Assembly (NCBI GenBank): GCA_015075545.1
Contig: JABTUC010000001.1
Span: 1,116,001 to 1,180,000 of the forward strand
From: Ideonella sp.
GTDB lineage: Bacteria; Pseudomonadota; Gammaproteobacteria; Burkholderiales; Burkholderiaceae_C
Length of the DNA stretch: 64,000 nt
Direction: 5' to 3'
Positions 47,307 through 56,261 of this stretch are shown here, piece by piece. Position 1 is the stretch's first letter; the number at the start of each line of letters is the position of its first letter. The notes beneath the pieces were generated by a model. That model made no database searches. It was not told the origin of the DNA and was given only the letters and a program-made list of their open reading frames with translations. Made by a program: the position numbers and the translations under genes.

Positions 47307-47867
47307 CTAGCGCCGCGGCTCGCCGCACTCCGGACAGAACTTGCCAGCAGTGGCAAACCTGGCGCCGCACTTGGCGCACGCCGTTGCCAGCGCCAGCGAC
47401 TTGCCGCACTCGGGGCAGAACTTCGCGCCCGACGACACGTTCGCGCGGCAGTGCGGGCACGCCGGGCTGGCCGTCATCGCCGGGCTCGCCACGGCAACGG
47501 CCTCGGGTGCACACACCTTGCACAACGATCGCGTCTCGTGCCAGCACACTTCCGGACAGACCCACCTGCCGCATTGGGCGCACTGCCGGAAGCGCGACCG
47601 CGCCTCGTCGATGGCGCTCTTGAAGGCCGCGTCCCAGCCCTCGCCGCGCAACGCGTCCTTCACGTAGTCGGCGCTCTGCGCCGCACCGCCGAGCGCGCCG
47701 CCGAACAGGCTCGATGCGGCGCGCAGGAACCCGGCGGCCATGCCGAGCTTGTTGGCCACGAAGCTCGAGCGCAATCCGGTGCCGCACTTGTCGCAATAGA
47801 ACTCGAACTGGTAGCCCTTGTCGCTCGAGCGATCGGTGTAGTTGCGCGTGAATTGGGTAAGCGCCAT
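47307..47867 (-). CDS. Zinc-ribbon protein with several CxxC pairs
   Basis: 186 residues, cytoplasmic. MALTQFTRNYTDRSSDKGYQFEFYCDKCGTG gives a first CxxC. An Ala/Gly-rich helix pair (FLRAASSLFGGALGGAAQSADYV) is followed by CAQCGRWVCPEVCWHETRSLCKVC, a Cys-rich core. The protein ends with two ribbon repeats, CPHCRANVSSGAKFCPECG and CAKCGARFATAGKFCPECG, the double-zinc-ribbon (DZR) pattern. The ATG at 47867 has a strong GGAGGGGG ahead. Such proteins often bind nucleic acid or protein partners or are chaperone-like; the role here is unknown. Confidence 0.86.
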   Translation of the reverse strand: MALTQFTRNYTDRSSDKGYQFEFYCDKCGTGLRSSFVANKLGMAAGFLRAASSLFGGALGGAAQSADYVKDALRGEGWDAAFKSAIDEARSRFRQCAQCGRWVCPEVCWHETRSLCKVCAPEAVAVASPAMTASPACPHCRANVSSGAKFCPECGKSLALATACAKCGARFATAGKFCPECGEPRR

Positions 47868-47972
47868 GCCCCCTCCGTGCGATCCCTCGACAGCGAGGAT
47901 AGGCACGTTCTCGACCGGCGCGCAAGTCGGCGCCGGCGGCGAAGGCGCCTGCGGACCGGCGGCCTCGCGCCG

Positions 47973-50306
47973 CTACTTGGCCGTGCGCGCCGGCGCAGCG
48001 TTCGCCCTGACCAGCGCCAGCGCGGAGTCGGGCGCAGCATCGCCGCCTTGCGCCACAGCGCCGCCACTGGCGGCGCCGAAGTCGAACGCCAGCCGCGGCG
48101 CACGCCACGGGCCCTGCACGTGCAGCGGCACGCTGACGCCGGCCAGACCCGGCAACTCGCTCGTGCCGCGGCCGACGGTGGCGAGCAGCCGCAGGTCGAG
48201 CAGGCCGGTGTCGAGCAGCAGGTCGCCCTCGCCAGCGGCGCGGATCGATGCCGCGTTCAGCTCGAGCATCTGCCCCCTGGCGCGTTGCTCGCGCAGGTCG
48301 AAGTGCGCCTTCATGTCGGTAAAGCGTGTGGACGCGGCGCGGTCGAACTCGCGCTGCTGGGCCGGCACGCGCTTGCCGAGGTTCTCGCGACCATCTAGCA
48401 GCGCGGCGCGCAGGTCGACGCCGGCCAGCGCGCCGCTGCGCAACGAGAGGTCGAGCGATCCGAGCAGGGCCTGGCGCAGACTGCCGACGCTTGCGCCTTC
48501 GGCGGCGACGTCCCAGCTGAGCGCGCCGCGCCCTTCGAGCCCCGGGGAAGCGCCGAGGTCGGCCAGCAGGCGGCGCAGGTCCACCTCGTTGACACTGCCC
48601 TTGGCGACCAGGTGCGGCGTGGCCCCGGCCGCGTCGAGGCGCAGCGCCGCTTCGAGCTGCGCGCCGTAGCCCTGCGCGGCGATGGGGTCGAGCGCCAGCG
48701 CCGAGCGATCGAGGTCGAAGCGCGCCGATGCGGATGCCAGCTGCACGCCAGCGACCACGAGCTGCCCGACCCTGACGCGACCTTGTGCGGCGACGTCGTG
48801 CAGCAGCGACAGGTCGATCCCTGTCGTGTCGTCGCGCCATCGCGCCAGCCAGCTGGTGGCCAGCAGCGCATCGAGGTCGAGCCGCTGCAGCTCGGCGTCG
48901 ACGCTCCAGCGCCGGCGCCCGGCGCTGTCGGACACTGCCACATCGAGCTTGGCGTCGTTGCCCGCGATCTGGCCGGTCAGGTTGGCCTGTGCATTGCGCC
49001 GCGGCAGATCGACCTCGATGCGCCCGGCCAGCCGCGTTATCGCTTCGGCGGCAAGCGCAGGGTGGCTGAGCTGAGCGGTAGCCTCGAGCGCGGGCAGCTC
49101 GAGCCGCGGCCCATCGTCGAGCGTCAGCGTCAGCGGGCTGCCGCCACTCGCGCGCAACCGTGCATCGCCGTACACGAGGCTCCATTGCGCCTGCGCCACG
49201 GTGTTGCGCAGCGCACGCTCGGCCCACTCGAAGCGCGGCAGCTTGATCGCCAGCGTCGCGCGACGGTCGGGGTGCGCGACGCTGGCGTCGAAGCTCGCTG
49301 CGCTGCCGCTCAGACGGTACTCGCCCCATTTCAGCTCGGGGATCGAGAGCACGCTGTCGTACAGCGCCAGCCCCGACTTGTGCTGCGCCGACACGATCAC
49401 GTTGTCGGCATTGAGCGCGCGCTCGCGCGGCAACGCGGTGAGATCGCCCTTGACGCGCAACGCCAGGTTGTCGATGCCAAGCGCGCGGCCGTCGAGCGTG
49501 GCGTCGATGCGCGCCAGCTCGATGCGGCCGGCCGCGCTGTCGAACAGCAGGCGGCCTTTTGCCTGCAGCCTGGCGTCGATGCCGGCAGCGGGCGCGTCGA
49601 CGCGCGCATTGGCCGTCAACGGGCTGGCGACGCCGTCGGCGACGCGCCCCAACTCGATGTTCAGCTCGCTGAGCGCGCCGCGCTGCCACGCCACCTCGTC
49701 GTTCCACTGCAGCGACGAGTGCGTCAGCCGCAGGCTGTCGAGGTCGATCGCCGCGGCTTCGACGGCCGCCAGGTCGTGCGCCAGGTCATCGACGTTGGTG
49801 CTGCCGTCCTTCAGCCGCAGCAGTTGCGCGCGCAGCCCGTCGACCTCGGCGCTGTCGATGTGCAGCCGGCCACGCAGCAGCGGCAGCCAGGCGATCGTGA
49901 CGCGCGCCTTGTCGATGGCGGCGAACTCGCGCGCGCTGCGGCGCTGGCTGAGCGAGGCCTTGCCGCTCTCCAGCGCGAGCTTCGGGAAGTAGCTGACGCG
50001 CAGTTCCCCGTCGAGCACCAGATCGCGCTGCGTGCGCTCGTGCACCCAGCGCACGAGCTGGTCCTTGAACTGGTTGGGATCGAACAGCTTGACCACCGCG
50101 ATGGCCACCCCGGCCACCAGCGCCACCATCAGCGCCAGCCCGAGCACCGCCTGCCGGTAGTAGGTCTTGGCCAGCGTCTCGGCGAACGGCACCTTGAACG
50201 GTCCGACTGCCGAGATCAGCAGGCCCACCATGCCGACCAATCCGAGCAGCGCGCACTTGAGGGTGCTCGGCGGCGTGAGCTTGGCGGCGACGGCGGCTTT
50301 GCGCAT
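47973..50306 (-). CDS. AsmA-family envelope protein
   Basis: 777 residues from the ATG at 50306 (GTG codons just upstream are possible starts). Two hydrophobic stretches lie near the N-terminus (~17-36 and ~53-72), where typical AsmA has one. The AsmA start signature follows: LFDPNQFKDQLVRWVHERTQRDLVLDGELRVSYFPKLALESGKASLS. The long beta-rich body has repeated LDLDSLRL/VDGL style blades. A C-terminal AsmA domain is present (LRQALLGSLDLSLRSGALAGVDLRAALLDG, FTDMKAHFDLREQRARGQMLELNAASIRAAGEGDLLLDTGLLDLRLLATV). AsmA-like proteins are thought to move or organise lipids between the inner and outer membranes. Confidence 0.92.
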   Translation of the reverse strand: MRKAAVAAKLTPPSTLKCALLGLVGMVGLLISAVGPFKVPFAETLAKTYYRQAVLGLALMVALVAGVAIAVVKLFDPNQFKDQLVRWVHERTQRDLVLDGELRVSYFPKLALESGKASLSQRRSAREFAAIDKARVTIAWLPLLRGRLHIDSAEVDGLRAQLLRLKDGSTNVDDLAHDLAAVEAAAIDLDSLRLTHSSLQWNDEVAWQRGALSELNIELGRVADGVASPLTANARVDAPAAGIDARLQAKGRLLFDSAAGRIELARIDATLDGRALGIDNLALRVKGDLTALPRERALNADNVIVSAQHKSGLALYDSVLSIPELKWGEYRLSGSAASFDASVAHPDRRATLAIKLPRFEWAERALRNTVAQAQWSLVYGDARLRASGGSPLTLTLDDGPRLELPALEATAQLSHPALAAEAITRLAGRIEVDLPRRNAQANLTGQIAGNDAKLDVAVSDSAGRRRWSVDAELQRLDLDALLATSWLARWRDDTTGIDLSLLHDVAAQGRVRVGQLVVAGVQLASASARFDLDRSALALDPIAAQGYGAQLEAALRLDAAGATPHLVAKGSVNEVDLRRLLADLGASPGLEGRGALSWDVAAEGASVGSLRQALLGSLDLSLRSGALAGVDLRAALLDGRENLGKRVPAQQREFDRAASTRFTDMKAHFDLREQRARGQMLELNAASIRAAGEGDLLLDTGLLDLRLLATVGRGTSELPGLAGVSVPLHVQGPWRAPRLAFDFGAASGGAVAQGGDAAPDSALALVRANAAPARTAK

Positions 50307-50644
50307 GGCGGGCTTCGGCGGCACCACGCATCATCGGATGCGTGCTCGCACCGCAGCGCCACGCAGATCGGAAAGTGCTGCGTCGTGCGCTCGAATTCAC
50401 GCCGCCGCGCGGCCACGGCACCGAGAACGTCGAGGCGGAAGCGACTCATCGGTATGTGGATACTACAAGTGCCGCAGTGTGTTTCTGCGCGCGCCACCGC
50501 GCACGCATTGCCGCAGGTGCGCCGGCGGATGGCCGCGCAGCCGCTGGCGTCTTCGACGACGAGCCGGGCGGCGCGCACGACTCGGGCGCATGATCGCTGG
50601 CCTGGCGGGCGGCCGAGCGCCGCTTGCCGCAACAGGAGAGGACC
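50307..50644. other. Gene-free region between the AsmA and Ysc84 genes
   Basis: 338 bases with no convincing frame. It should hold the leftward asmA and rightward Ysc84-type promoters. A perfect 8-base dyad, CACGCATC-ATCG-GATGCGTG, spans 50325-50344, immediately upstream of the asmA start. A less GC-rich stretch occurs around 50446-50490 and could contain a rightward promoter. Nothing else is seen. Confidence 0.5.
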
Positions 50645-51214
50645 ATGAACCTGAACCGTGCACTGAGCGGCCTGGCCGCGCTGCTGCTGGCGCTGGCATC
50701 GACGCCAGCGCGTGCCGACGACTACAGCGACACCATCCAGGCTTTCCGTGGCGCCGGGCAGAGCAGCACCTTCTTCGCCAACGCCTACGGCTACGCGGTG
50801 TTCCCCACGGTCGGCAAGGGCGGTGTGGTGGTCGGCGTCGCGCGCGGCGAAGGCCGCGTCTACGAGCGCGGGCACCACGTCGGCGACGTAACGATGACGC
50901 AGGTCACGGTCGGTGCCCAACTCGGTGGTCAGGCGTACAGCGAGATCATCTTCCTCGAGGACGAGCGCGCGTTCGACGAGTTCACGCGTGGCGAGTTCGA
51001 GTTCGGCGCCGAGGTCAGCGCGGTGGCGATCACCGCGGGCGCGTCGGCGCGGGTCGGCACCGGCGGCATCGGCGCGGCCAAGAACGTCGGCACCGACAAG
51101 GCCGACACGATCTCGCGCTACCACGACGGCATCGCGGTGTTCACGCTCGTCAAGGGCGGGCTGATGTACGAGGCCACCGTGGGCGGCCAGAAGTTCAGCT
51201 ACCAGAAGAGGTAG
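50645..51214 (+). CDS. Ysc84-domain (SYLF-like) exported protein
   Basis: 189 residues. Signal peptide MNLNRALSGLAALLLALASTPARA. The mature part is a Ysc84/SYLF lipid-binding domain: DYSDTIQAFRGAGQSSTFFANAYGYAVFPTVGKGGVVVGVARGEGRVYERG, VTMTQVTVGAQLGGQAYSEIIFLEDERAFDEFTRGEFEFGAEVSAVAITAGA and HDGIAVFTLVKGGLMYEATVGGQKFSYQ. In eukaryotes the domain binds phosphoinositides; bacterial members are periplasmic with unknown function. The ATG at 50645 has AGGAG ahead. It is 34 bases before the SDR gene. Confidence 0.92.
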   Translation: MNLNRALSGLAALLLALASTPARADDYSDTIQAFRGAGQSSTFFANAYGYAVFPTVGKGGVVVGVARGEGRVYERGHHVGDVTMTQVTVGAQLGGQAYSEIIFLEDERAFDEFTRGEFEFGAEVSAVAITAGASARVGTGGIGAAKNVGTDKADTISRYHDGIAVFTLVKGGLMYEATVGGQKFSYQKR

Positions 51215-51248
51215 CCTGTGGTGCAATGCCACCGCTGAACACGACAAC

Positions 51249-52163
51249 ATGACGGCCATGGTCGAAGGCAAGGTGGTGGTGGTCACCGGCGCAGGCGGCG
51301 GTATCGGTCGCGACATCGCGCTGGCGCTGGCGGCCGAGGGCGCGCGGGTGGTGGTCAACGACATCGGCACTTCCACCAGCGGCGAGGGCAGCGACGAAGG
51401 GCCTGCGCAGCGGGTGGTCGGCGAGATCCGCGCCGCCGGCGGCCAGGCAGTAGCCAGCACCGACAGCGTCAGCGAGGCGCACTCGGCCAACCGCATCGTC
51501 ACCTGCGCGCTCGACACGTTCGGCCGCATCGACGGCGTGGTCAACAACGCGGGCATCCTGCGCGACCGCTTCTTCCACAAGATGAGCGACGCCGAGTGGG
51601 ACGGCGTGATCAAGGTGCACCTGTACGGCAGCTGGCACGTCAGCCGCGCCGCGGCCAACCACTTCAAGGAGCAAGGCAGCGGCGCCTACGTGCACATGAC
51701 GAGCACGTCGGGGCTGATCGGCAACTTCGGCCAGGCCAACTACAGCGCGGCCAAGCTCGGCATCGTCGCGCTGAGCAAGAGCATCGCGCTCGACATGGGC
51801 AAGTTCGCCGTGCGCTCCAACTGCATCGCGCCGTTCGCCTGGAGCCGCATGACCGGCTCGATCCCGACCGACACGCCCGAGCAGCAGGCGCGCGTCGACA
51901 AGATCAAGCAGATGACGCCGGCCAAGATCGCGCCGCTGGCGGTCTACCTGCTGAGCGACGCCGCGCGCGAGGTCAACGCGCAGGTGTTCGCGGTGCGCAA
52001 CAACGAGATCTTCCTGATGAGCCAGCCGCGGCCGCTGCGCTCGGTGCACCGCGGCGAAGGCTGGACGCCGCGCTCGATCGCCGCGCACGCGATGCCGGCG
52101 CTGCGGGCGTCGTTCGTCGGGCTGGAGCGCTCGGGCGACGTCTTCGCCTGGGATCCGGTGTAG
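51249..52163 (+). CDS. Short-chain dehydrogenase/reductase
   Basis: 304 residues. NAD(P)-binding TGAGGGIGRDIALALAAEG (13-31), then VVNDIGTSTSGEGSDEGPAQRVVGEI, a long cofactor loop like the (3R)-hydroxyacyl-CoA dehydrogenase part of multifunctional enzyme 2. Structural NNAGILRDRFFHKMSDAEWD and catalytic SGLIGNFGQANYSAAKLGIVALSKS (Ser, Tyr, Lys) are intact. The C-terminus carries a ~50-residue extension (SQPRPLRSVHRGEGWTPRSIAAHAMPALRASFVGLERSGDVFAWDPV). The substrate is probably an acyl-CoA or related alcohol/ketone, by inference from the loop. The start could also be the ATG three codons later. Confidence 0.93.
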   Translation: MTAMVEGKVVVVTGAGGGIGRDIALALAAEGARVVVNDIGTSTSGEGSDEGPAQRVVGEIRAAGGQAVASTDSVSEAHSANRIVTCALDTFGRIDGVVNNAGILRDRFFHKMSDAEWDGVIKVHLYGSWHVSRAAANHFKEQGSGAYVHMTSTSGLIGNFGQANYSAAKLGIVALSKSIALDMGKFAVRSNCIAPFAWSRMTGSIPTDTPEQQARVDKIKQMTPAKIAPLAVYLLSDAAREVNAQVFAVRNNEIFLMSQPRPLRSVHRGEGWTPRSIAAHAMPALRASFVGLERSGDVFAWDPV

Positions 52164-52189
52164 CGCGCAGCGCCGCCTAGAATCGTTGC

Positions 52190-53530
52190 ATGGGGCGTGT
52201 CGCATCGAAGTGGCGGCCGATCGTGCCGCTGGCCGCATTGATCGCGCTCGCGCCGTGGCCGGCGCGCGCCGACACCGCCAAGCCCGAGCCCGCCTCGCAG
52301 GTGTCGGCGCAGGGCCAGCGCATCGTCGACGCCACGCGCGCACAACTGCTGCAGGTGCGCACGCTGCTCAAGGACCAGGACAGCCAGGCATCGGTCGGCT
52401 CGGGCTTCGTGGTCGACGCGTCGGGGCTGGCGATCACCAACTACCACGTGGTCAGCCAGTACGCGCTGCGACCCGACCGCTACCGCCTCGCGTTCACGAT
52501 GGCGCAGGGCCGCACCGGCAACGCCGACCTGCTGGCCATCGACGTCATCCACGACCTCGCGCTGCTGCGGCTGCACGTCGGCACGGCGGCGGCCGACTTC
52601 GCGCCGCTGTCGTTTCGCAGCGCGGCGCAGCCGCTGTCCAAGGGCGAGCGGCTGTACTCGCTGGGCAATCCGCTGGACGTCGGCTTCGCGGTGGTCGAAG
52701 GCGTCTACAACGGACCGGTCGAGCGCAGCTTCCTGCCGCAGGTGTTCTTCGGCGGTTCGCTCAACCCGGGCATGAGCGGCGGCCCCGCGGTCGACGCCGA
52801 CGGCCGCGTGATCGGCATCAACGTGGCCGCGCGGCGCGACGGCGAGCAGGTGAGTTTCCTGGTGCCCGGCGCGTTCGCCGCCGAGCTGCTGCAGCGCGGG
52901 CGGAGCGCCAAGGCACAGACGCAGCCGATGTACGCCGAGGTGACGCGCCAGCTCGTGGCCTACCAGGCGGCGCTGGTCGACGCTTTCGTCGCCCAGCCGT
53001 GGCGCAGCGCGCATCTGGCGCGCTACCGCGTGCCGGTGCCGCAGGAAACCTTCATGCGCTGCTGGGGCAGCGCCTCGTCCGAGACGCAGAAGTACATGCG
53101 CTTCGAGCGCAGCGACTGCGTGATGAACCACTCGATCTACGCGGCGCCGCAACTGCGCGCCGGCGTGATCAACGTGCGCCACGAGAGCTACGACGGCGAT
53201 CGCCTGGGCGCGCTGCGCTTCGCGCAGGAGTACAGCGCGAGCTTCGCCAACGAGCACTTCGGCGGCGGTTTCGCCGCCACCACGCCACGCTGCAAGGAGG
53301 GCTTCACCGACAGCGACGGCCTCACGCTGCGCACCGTGGCGTGCCTGTCGGCGCTCAAGCGCTTCGAGGGCCTGTACAACCTCTCGGTGCTGACGACCAC
53401 GGTCGACCAGCCGACGCGCGGCGTGCAGGGCCGGCTCGACGCGGTGGCGGTCGACTTCGACAACGCGATGCGGCTGACCGCGCACTACCTGAAGGGTTTC
53501 GGCTGGAACCCGAAGGCGGACGCGCAGTGA
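52190..53530 (+). CDS. Exported S1C trypsin-like serine protease
   Basis: 446 residues. Signal peptide (WRPIVPLAALIALAPWPARA). Protease triad His86 (AITNYHVVSQ), Asp122 (VIHDLALLRL) and Ser196 (LNPGMSGGPAVD). No PDZ domain: instead, residues ~245-446 form a unique C-terminal region with several cysteines (MRCWGSA, RSDCVMNHS, TPRCKEGF, TVACLSAL), probably disulfide-bonded in the periplasm. Its stop overlaps the GTG of the FHA-domain gene (GTGA), so the two proteins are probably made in step. Confidence 0.92.
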   Translation: MGRVASKWRPIVPLAALIALAPWPARADTAKPEPASQVSAQGQRIVDATRAQLLQVRTLLKDQDSQASVGSGFVVDASGLAITNYHVVSQYALRPDRYRLAFTMAQGRTGNADLLAIDVIHDLALLRLHVGTAAADFAPLSFRSAAQPLSKGERLYSLGNPLDVGFAVVEGVYNGPVERSFLPQVFFGGSLNPGMSGGPAVDADGRVIGINVAARRDGEQVSFLVPGAFAAELLQRGRSAKAQTQPMYAEVTRQLVAYQAALVDAFVAQPWRSAHLARYRVPVPQETFMRCWGSASSETQKYMRFERSDCVMNHSIYAAPQLRAGVINVRHESYDGDRLGALRFAQEYSASFANEHFGGGFAATTPRCKEGFTDSDGLTLRTVACLSALKRFEGLYNLSVLTTTVDQPTRGVQGRLDAVAVDFDNAMRLTAHYLKGFGWNPKADAQ

Positions 53531-54531
53531 CGGTGCCCTCGCCCGCGGCGCGCCTGGCGCAGGCCGAAGTCGTCGACGCAGGCGGCCAGGGCGTGCGCCT
53601 GATCGACGTGCACGCCTGGCCGCTGGCCATCGGCCGCGCGCTCGACAACGACATCGTGCTGCCCGATCCGCACGTGGCGGCTCATCACGCGACGCTGGCG
53701 CCGGGCGACGACGGGCGCCTGCGCCTACAGGTCGGAGAAAGCCGCAACGGCGTGCGCATCGAGCACGGCCGCACGCGCGCGCAACTGCGCGCCGGCGAGC
53801 AGGCGGCGCTGCCCGCGCTGGCGCGCGTGCAGCTCGGGCACAGCCAGTTGCTGCTGCGCCTGCCCGGCGATGCGCTGGCCGCCGAGTTGCCGCTCGCGCC
53901 GAGCCTCGCTCCCGCGCCGCGCTGGCTGCTGCCCGGGCTCGTGCTGGCGGCCGTGGCGTGGCTGCTGGCAGCGCGCTGGATCGCCAGCGACCCCGACACC
54001 CGGTGGAACGACTACCTGGCGCCGCTGGTGGCCACCGGCGCGCTGCTGCTGCTGTGGTGCCTGGCGTGGGGCCTGGCGTCCAAGCTGTTCACCGGCCGCT
54101 TCACGCTGGCGCCGCACCTGCGGCTGGCGCTCATGTTCGGGCTGGCCGTGCAGGCGCTCGATGTGCTGCTGATGGTGCTGTCGTTCAGCCTCGACTGGCC
54201 GCTGCTCAGCCATCTGCGGATGGGGGCGAGCTTCACCGTCGGCGCGGTGTGGGTGGCACAGCATCTGCGCCTGGTGCTGCCCAGGCATGCGCGCGCGGCT
54301 GCAGCGTGGGTGGCCGCCTGCACGGCGGTCGGCTTCGCGGTCGCGATGGCGACGAGCTGGCGCCGCAACGACCGCCTGCTCGAGGAGCTGTACGCGCCGA
54401 ACCTGATGCCGCCGTCGTGGCGCCTGGTGCGCGGCGCACCGGTGCCGCAGTTGATCGACGAGCTGCGCTCGCTCGAGCGGCCGCTGCGCGAGCGCGCGGC
54501 CAAGGCACAGGCCGAGGACTTCGAGCCCTAA
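53527..54531 (+). CDS. FHA-domain membrane protein coupled to the S1C protease
   Basis: 334 residues from a GTG overlapping the protease stop. FHA-like domain ~20-115: WPLAIGRALDNDIVLPDPHVAAHHATLAPGDDGRLRLQVGESRNGVRI carries the GR, SxxH-like (AAHHA) and N-G positions of phosphothreonine-binding FHA folds. The usual Ser before xxH is Ala here. Four to six hydrophobic helices follow (~135-285), with a short cytoplasmic helical tail (LIDELRSLERPLRERAAKAQAEDFEP). The stop overlaps that of the convergent DUF6524 gene. Signalling or assembly with the protease is plausible, but a kinase partner is not seen nearby. Confidence 0.85.
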   Translation: MTVPSPAARLAQAEVVDAGGQGVRLIDVHAWPLAIGRALDNDIVLPDPHVAAHHATLAPGDDGRLRLQVGESRNGVRIEHGRTRAQLRAGEQAALPALARVQLGHSQLLLRLPGDALAAELPLAPSLAPAPRWLLPGLVLAAVAWLLAARWIASDPDTRWNDYLAPLVATGALLLLWCLAWGLASKLFTGRFTLAPHLRLALMFGLAVQALDVLLMVLSFSLDWPLLSHLRMGASFTVGAVWVAQHLRLVLPRHARAAAAWVAACTAVGFAVAMATSWRRNDRLLEELYAPNLMPPSWRLVRGAPVPQLIDELRSLERPLRERAAKAQAEDFEP

Positions 54532-54941
54532 TCGACCTCCACCTGCCCGGTGGCGCGGGCGCGCACCAGCGACCACGACAGCCCGACGCCCAGCAGCAGC
54601 CCGAGGATCACCAGCACCACCCAGGTCAGCGCGTCGGTGTCCGAGACGCTGAGCACGCCGGTGTCGACCAGCAGCCAGACCGCGCAGCCGAACAACGCGG
54701 CACCGAGCACCAGACCCAGCGTGCCCAACGCGACGTAGGCGGTGCGCAGGCACACCACCCAGCCGATCAGCAGCAGCACGCCGATCAGCGCCTTGGCGGC
54801 GACGGCGATCTGCGAGCCGAGCAGCCAGTGATAGAACGAAGTGCCGCTCGGGTTGAAGGTCAGCAGCACCAGCGCCACCGCGAACAGCAGCCGCCAGATC
54901 ACGCCGACCCACGAGATGCCCGGTGTGGCCATGGCGCGCAT
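54528..54941 (-). CDS. DUF6524-like small membrane protein
   Basis: 137 residues, four hydrophobic helices. WVGVIWRLLFAVALVLLTFNPSGTSFYHWLL is the family start; the remainder includes KALIGVLLLIGWVVCLRTAYVALGTLGLVLGAALFG and a last helix TWVVLVILGLLLGVGLSWSLVRAR. Function unknown. It converges on the FHA gene, overlapping its end by four bases. ATG at 54941 or the one three codons downstream. Confidence 0.85.
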   Translation of the reverse strand: MRAMATPGISWVGVIWRLLFAVALVLLTFNPSGTSFYHWLLGSQIAVAAKALIGVLLLIGWVVCLRTAYVALGTLGLVLGAALFGCAVWLLVDTGVLSVSDTDALTWVVLVILGLLLGVGLSWSLVRARATGQVEVD

Positions 54942-54978
54942 TGTGATGCCTGCCGCACACCGCTCGGGCGCGCAACGC

Positions 54979-56142
54979 TCAGTACGACTTCGGCAGCCCG
55001 AGCACCTTCTCGGCGATGAAGCACAGGATGAGCTGCGGGCTCACCGGCGCCAGCCGCGGGATCCACGCCTCGCGCAGGTAGCGCTCGACGTGGTACTCCT
55101 TGGCGTAGCCCATGCCGCCATGGGTGAAGACGGCCTGCTCGCAGGCCCGATAGCACGCCTCGGCCGCCAGGTACTTGGCGCCGTTGGCCTCCGCCCCGCA
55201 CGGCTGCCGCTGGTCGTACAGCCACGCGGCCTTGCGCACCATCAGGTGCGCAGCCTCGAGTTCGAGCCAGCAGCGCGCCAGCGGATGCTGGATCGACTGG
55301 TTCTGGCCGATCGGCCGCTCGAACACGACGCGCTCCTTGGCGTACGAGGCGGCGCGCTGCAGCGCCGCGCGGCCCAGGCCCACCGCTTCGGCGGCGATCA
55401 GGATGCGCTCGGGGTTCATGCCGTGCAGGATGTACTCGAAGCCGCTGCCCTCCTCGCCGATGCGGTCGGCCACCGGCACGCGCAGGCCGTCGATGAACAC
55501 CTGGTTGGAGTCGACCGCGCGGCGGCCCATCTTGTCGATCTCGCGCACCTCGATCGCCGCGCGGTCGAGGTCGGTGTAGAACAGGCTCAGCCCCTTGGTG
55601 TCGCCGGCGCGCCGCCGCGGCGCGGTGCGCGCGAGCAGCAGCATCTTGTTGGCCACCTGCGCGGTCGAGATCCACACCTTCTGGCCGCTCACCACGTAGT
55701 GGTCGCCGTCGCGCTGCGCGCGCGTTTGCAGCGCCAGCGTGTTGAGCCCGGCGTTCGGTTCGGTCACCGCGAAGCAGGCGCGGTCGTGGCCGGCGATCAG
55801 CGGCGGCAGCCAGCGCCGCTTCTGCTCGTCGCTGCCGAACACCACCACCGGGTGCAGGCCGAAGATGTTCATGTGCACCGCCGAGGCGCCCGACAGCCCG
55901 GCGCCGCTGGCGGCGATGGTGTGCATCATCAGCGCGGCCTCGGCGATGCCGAGCCCCGCCCCGCCGTACGCCTCGGGCATCGCGATGCCGAGCCAGCCGC
56001 TGGCCGCCAGCGCGGCGTGGAACTCGTGCGGGAAGCCGCCGTCGCGATCCTTGCGCAGCCAGTAGTCGGCGTCGAACGGCGCGCACACCCGCTCGATCGC
56101 GGTGCGGATCTGCTCCTGCTCGGGCGTCCAGGCGAAGCTCAT
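54979..56142 (-). CDS. Acyl-CoA dehydrogenase family protein
   Basis: 387 residues, FAD enzyme that introduces a trans-2 double bond in an acyl-CoA and passes electrons to ETF. N-terminal helical domain FAWTPEQEQIRTAIERVCAPF, the FAD/substrate motifs CFAVTEPNAGLNTLALQTRAQRDGDHYVVSGQKVWIS (usually EPxAGSD; here AGLN), and RPIGQNQSIQHPLARCWLELEAAHLMVRKAAWLYD. The end region is FTHGGMGYAKEYHVERYLREAWIPRLAPVSPQLILCFIAEKVLGLP. Chain-length preference is unknown. The gene stands alone and diverges from the AI-2E-type permease. Confidence 0.93.
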   Translation of the reverse strand: MSFAWTPEQEQIRTAIERVCAPFDADYWLRKDRDGGFPHEFHAALAASGWLGIAMPEAYGGAGLGIAEAALMMHTIAASGAGLSGASAVHMNIFGLHPVVVFGSDEQKRRWLPPLIAGHDRACFAVTEPNAGLNTLALQTRAQRDGDHYVVSGQKVWISTAQVANKMLLLARTAPRRRAGDTKGLSLFYTDLDRAAIEVREIDKMGRRAVDSNQVFIDGLRVPVADRIGEEGSGFEYILHGMNPERILIAAEAVGLGRAALQRAASYAKERVVFERPIGQNQSIQHPLARCWLELEAAHLMVRKAAWLYDQRQPCGAEANGAKYLAAEACYRACEQAVFTHGGMGYAKEYHVERYLREAWIPRLAPVSPQLILCFIAEKVLGLPKSY

Positions 56143-56261
56143 CGATGCGTTGACGCTGCCGGTCGACGATGGACACGTGCAGGATAGCGCCGGCGCCGGG
56201 CGCCAGCGGCGAGCGACAATCGCCGCCGCCGCGCAGACCGCGGCGTCGACGAGGAAGCGCC

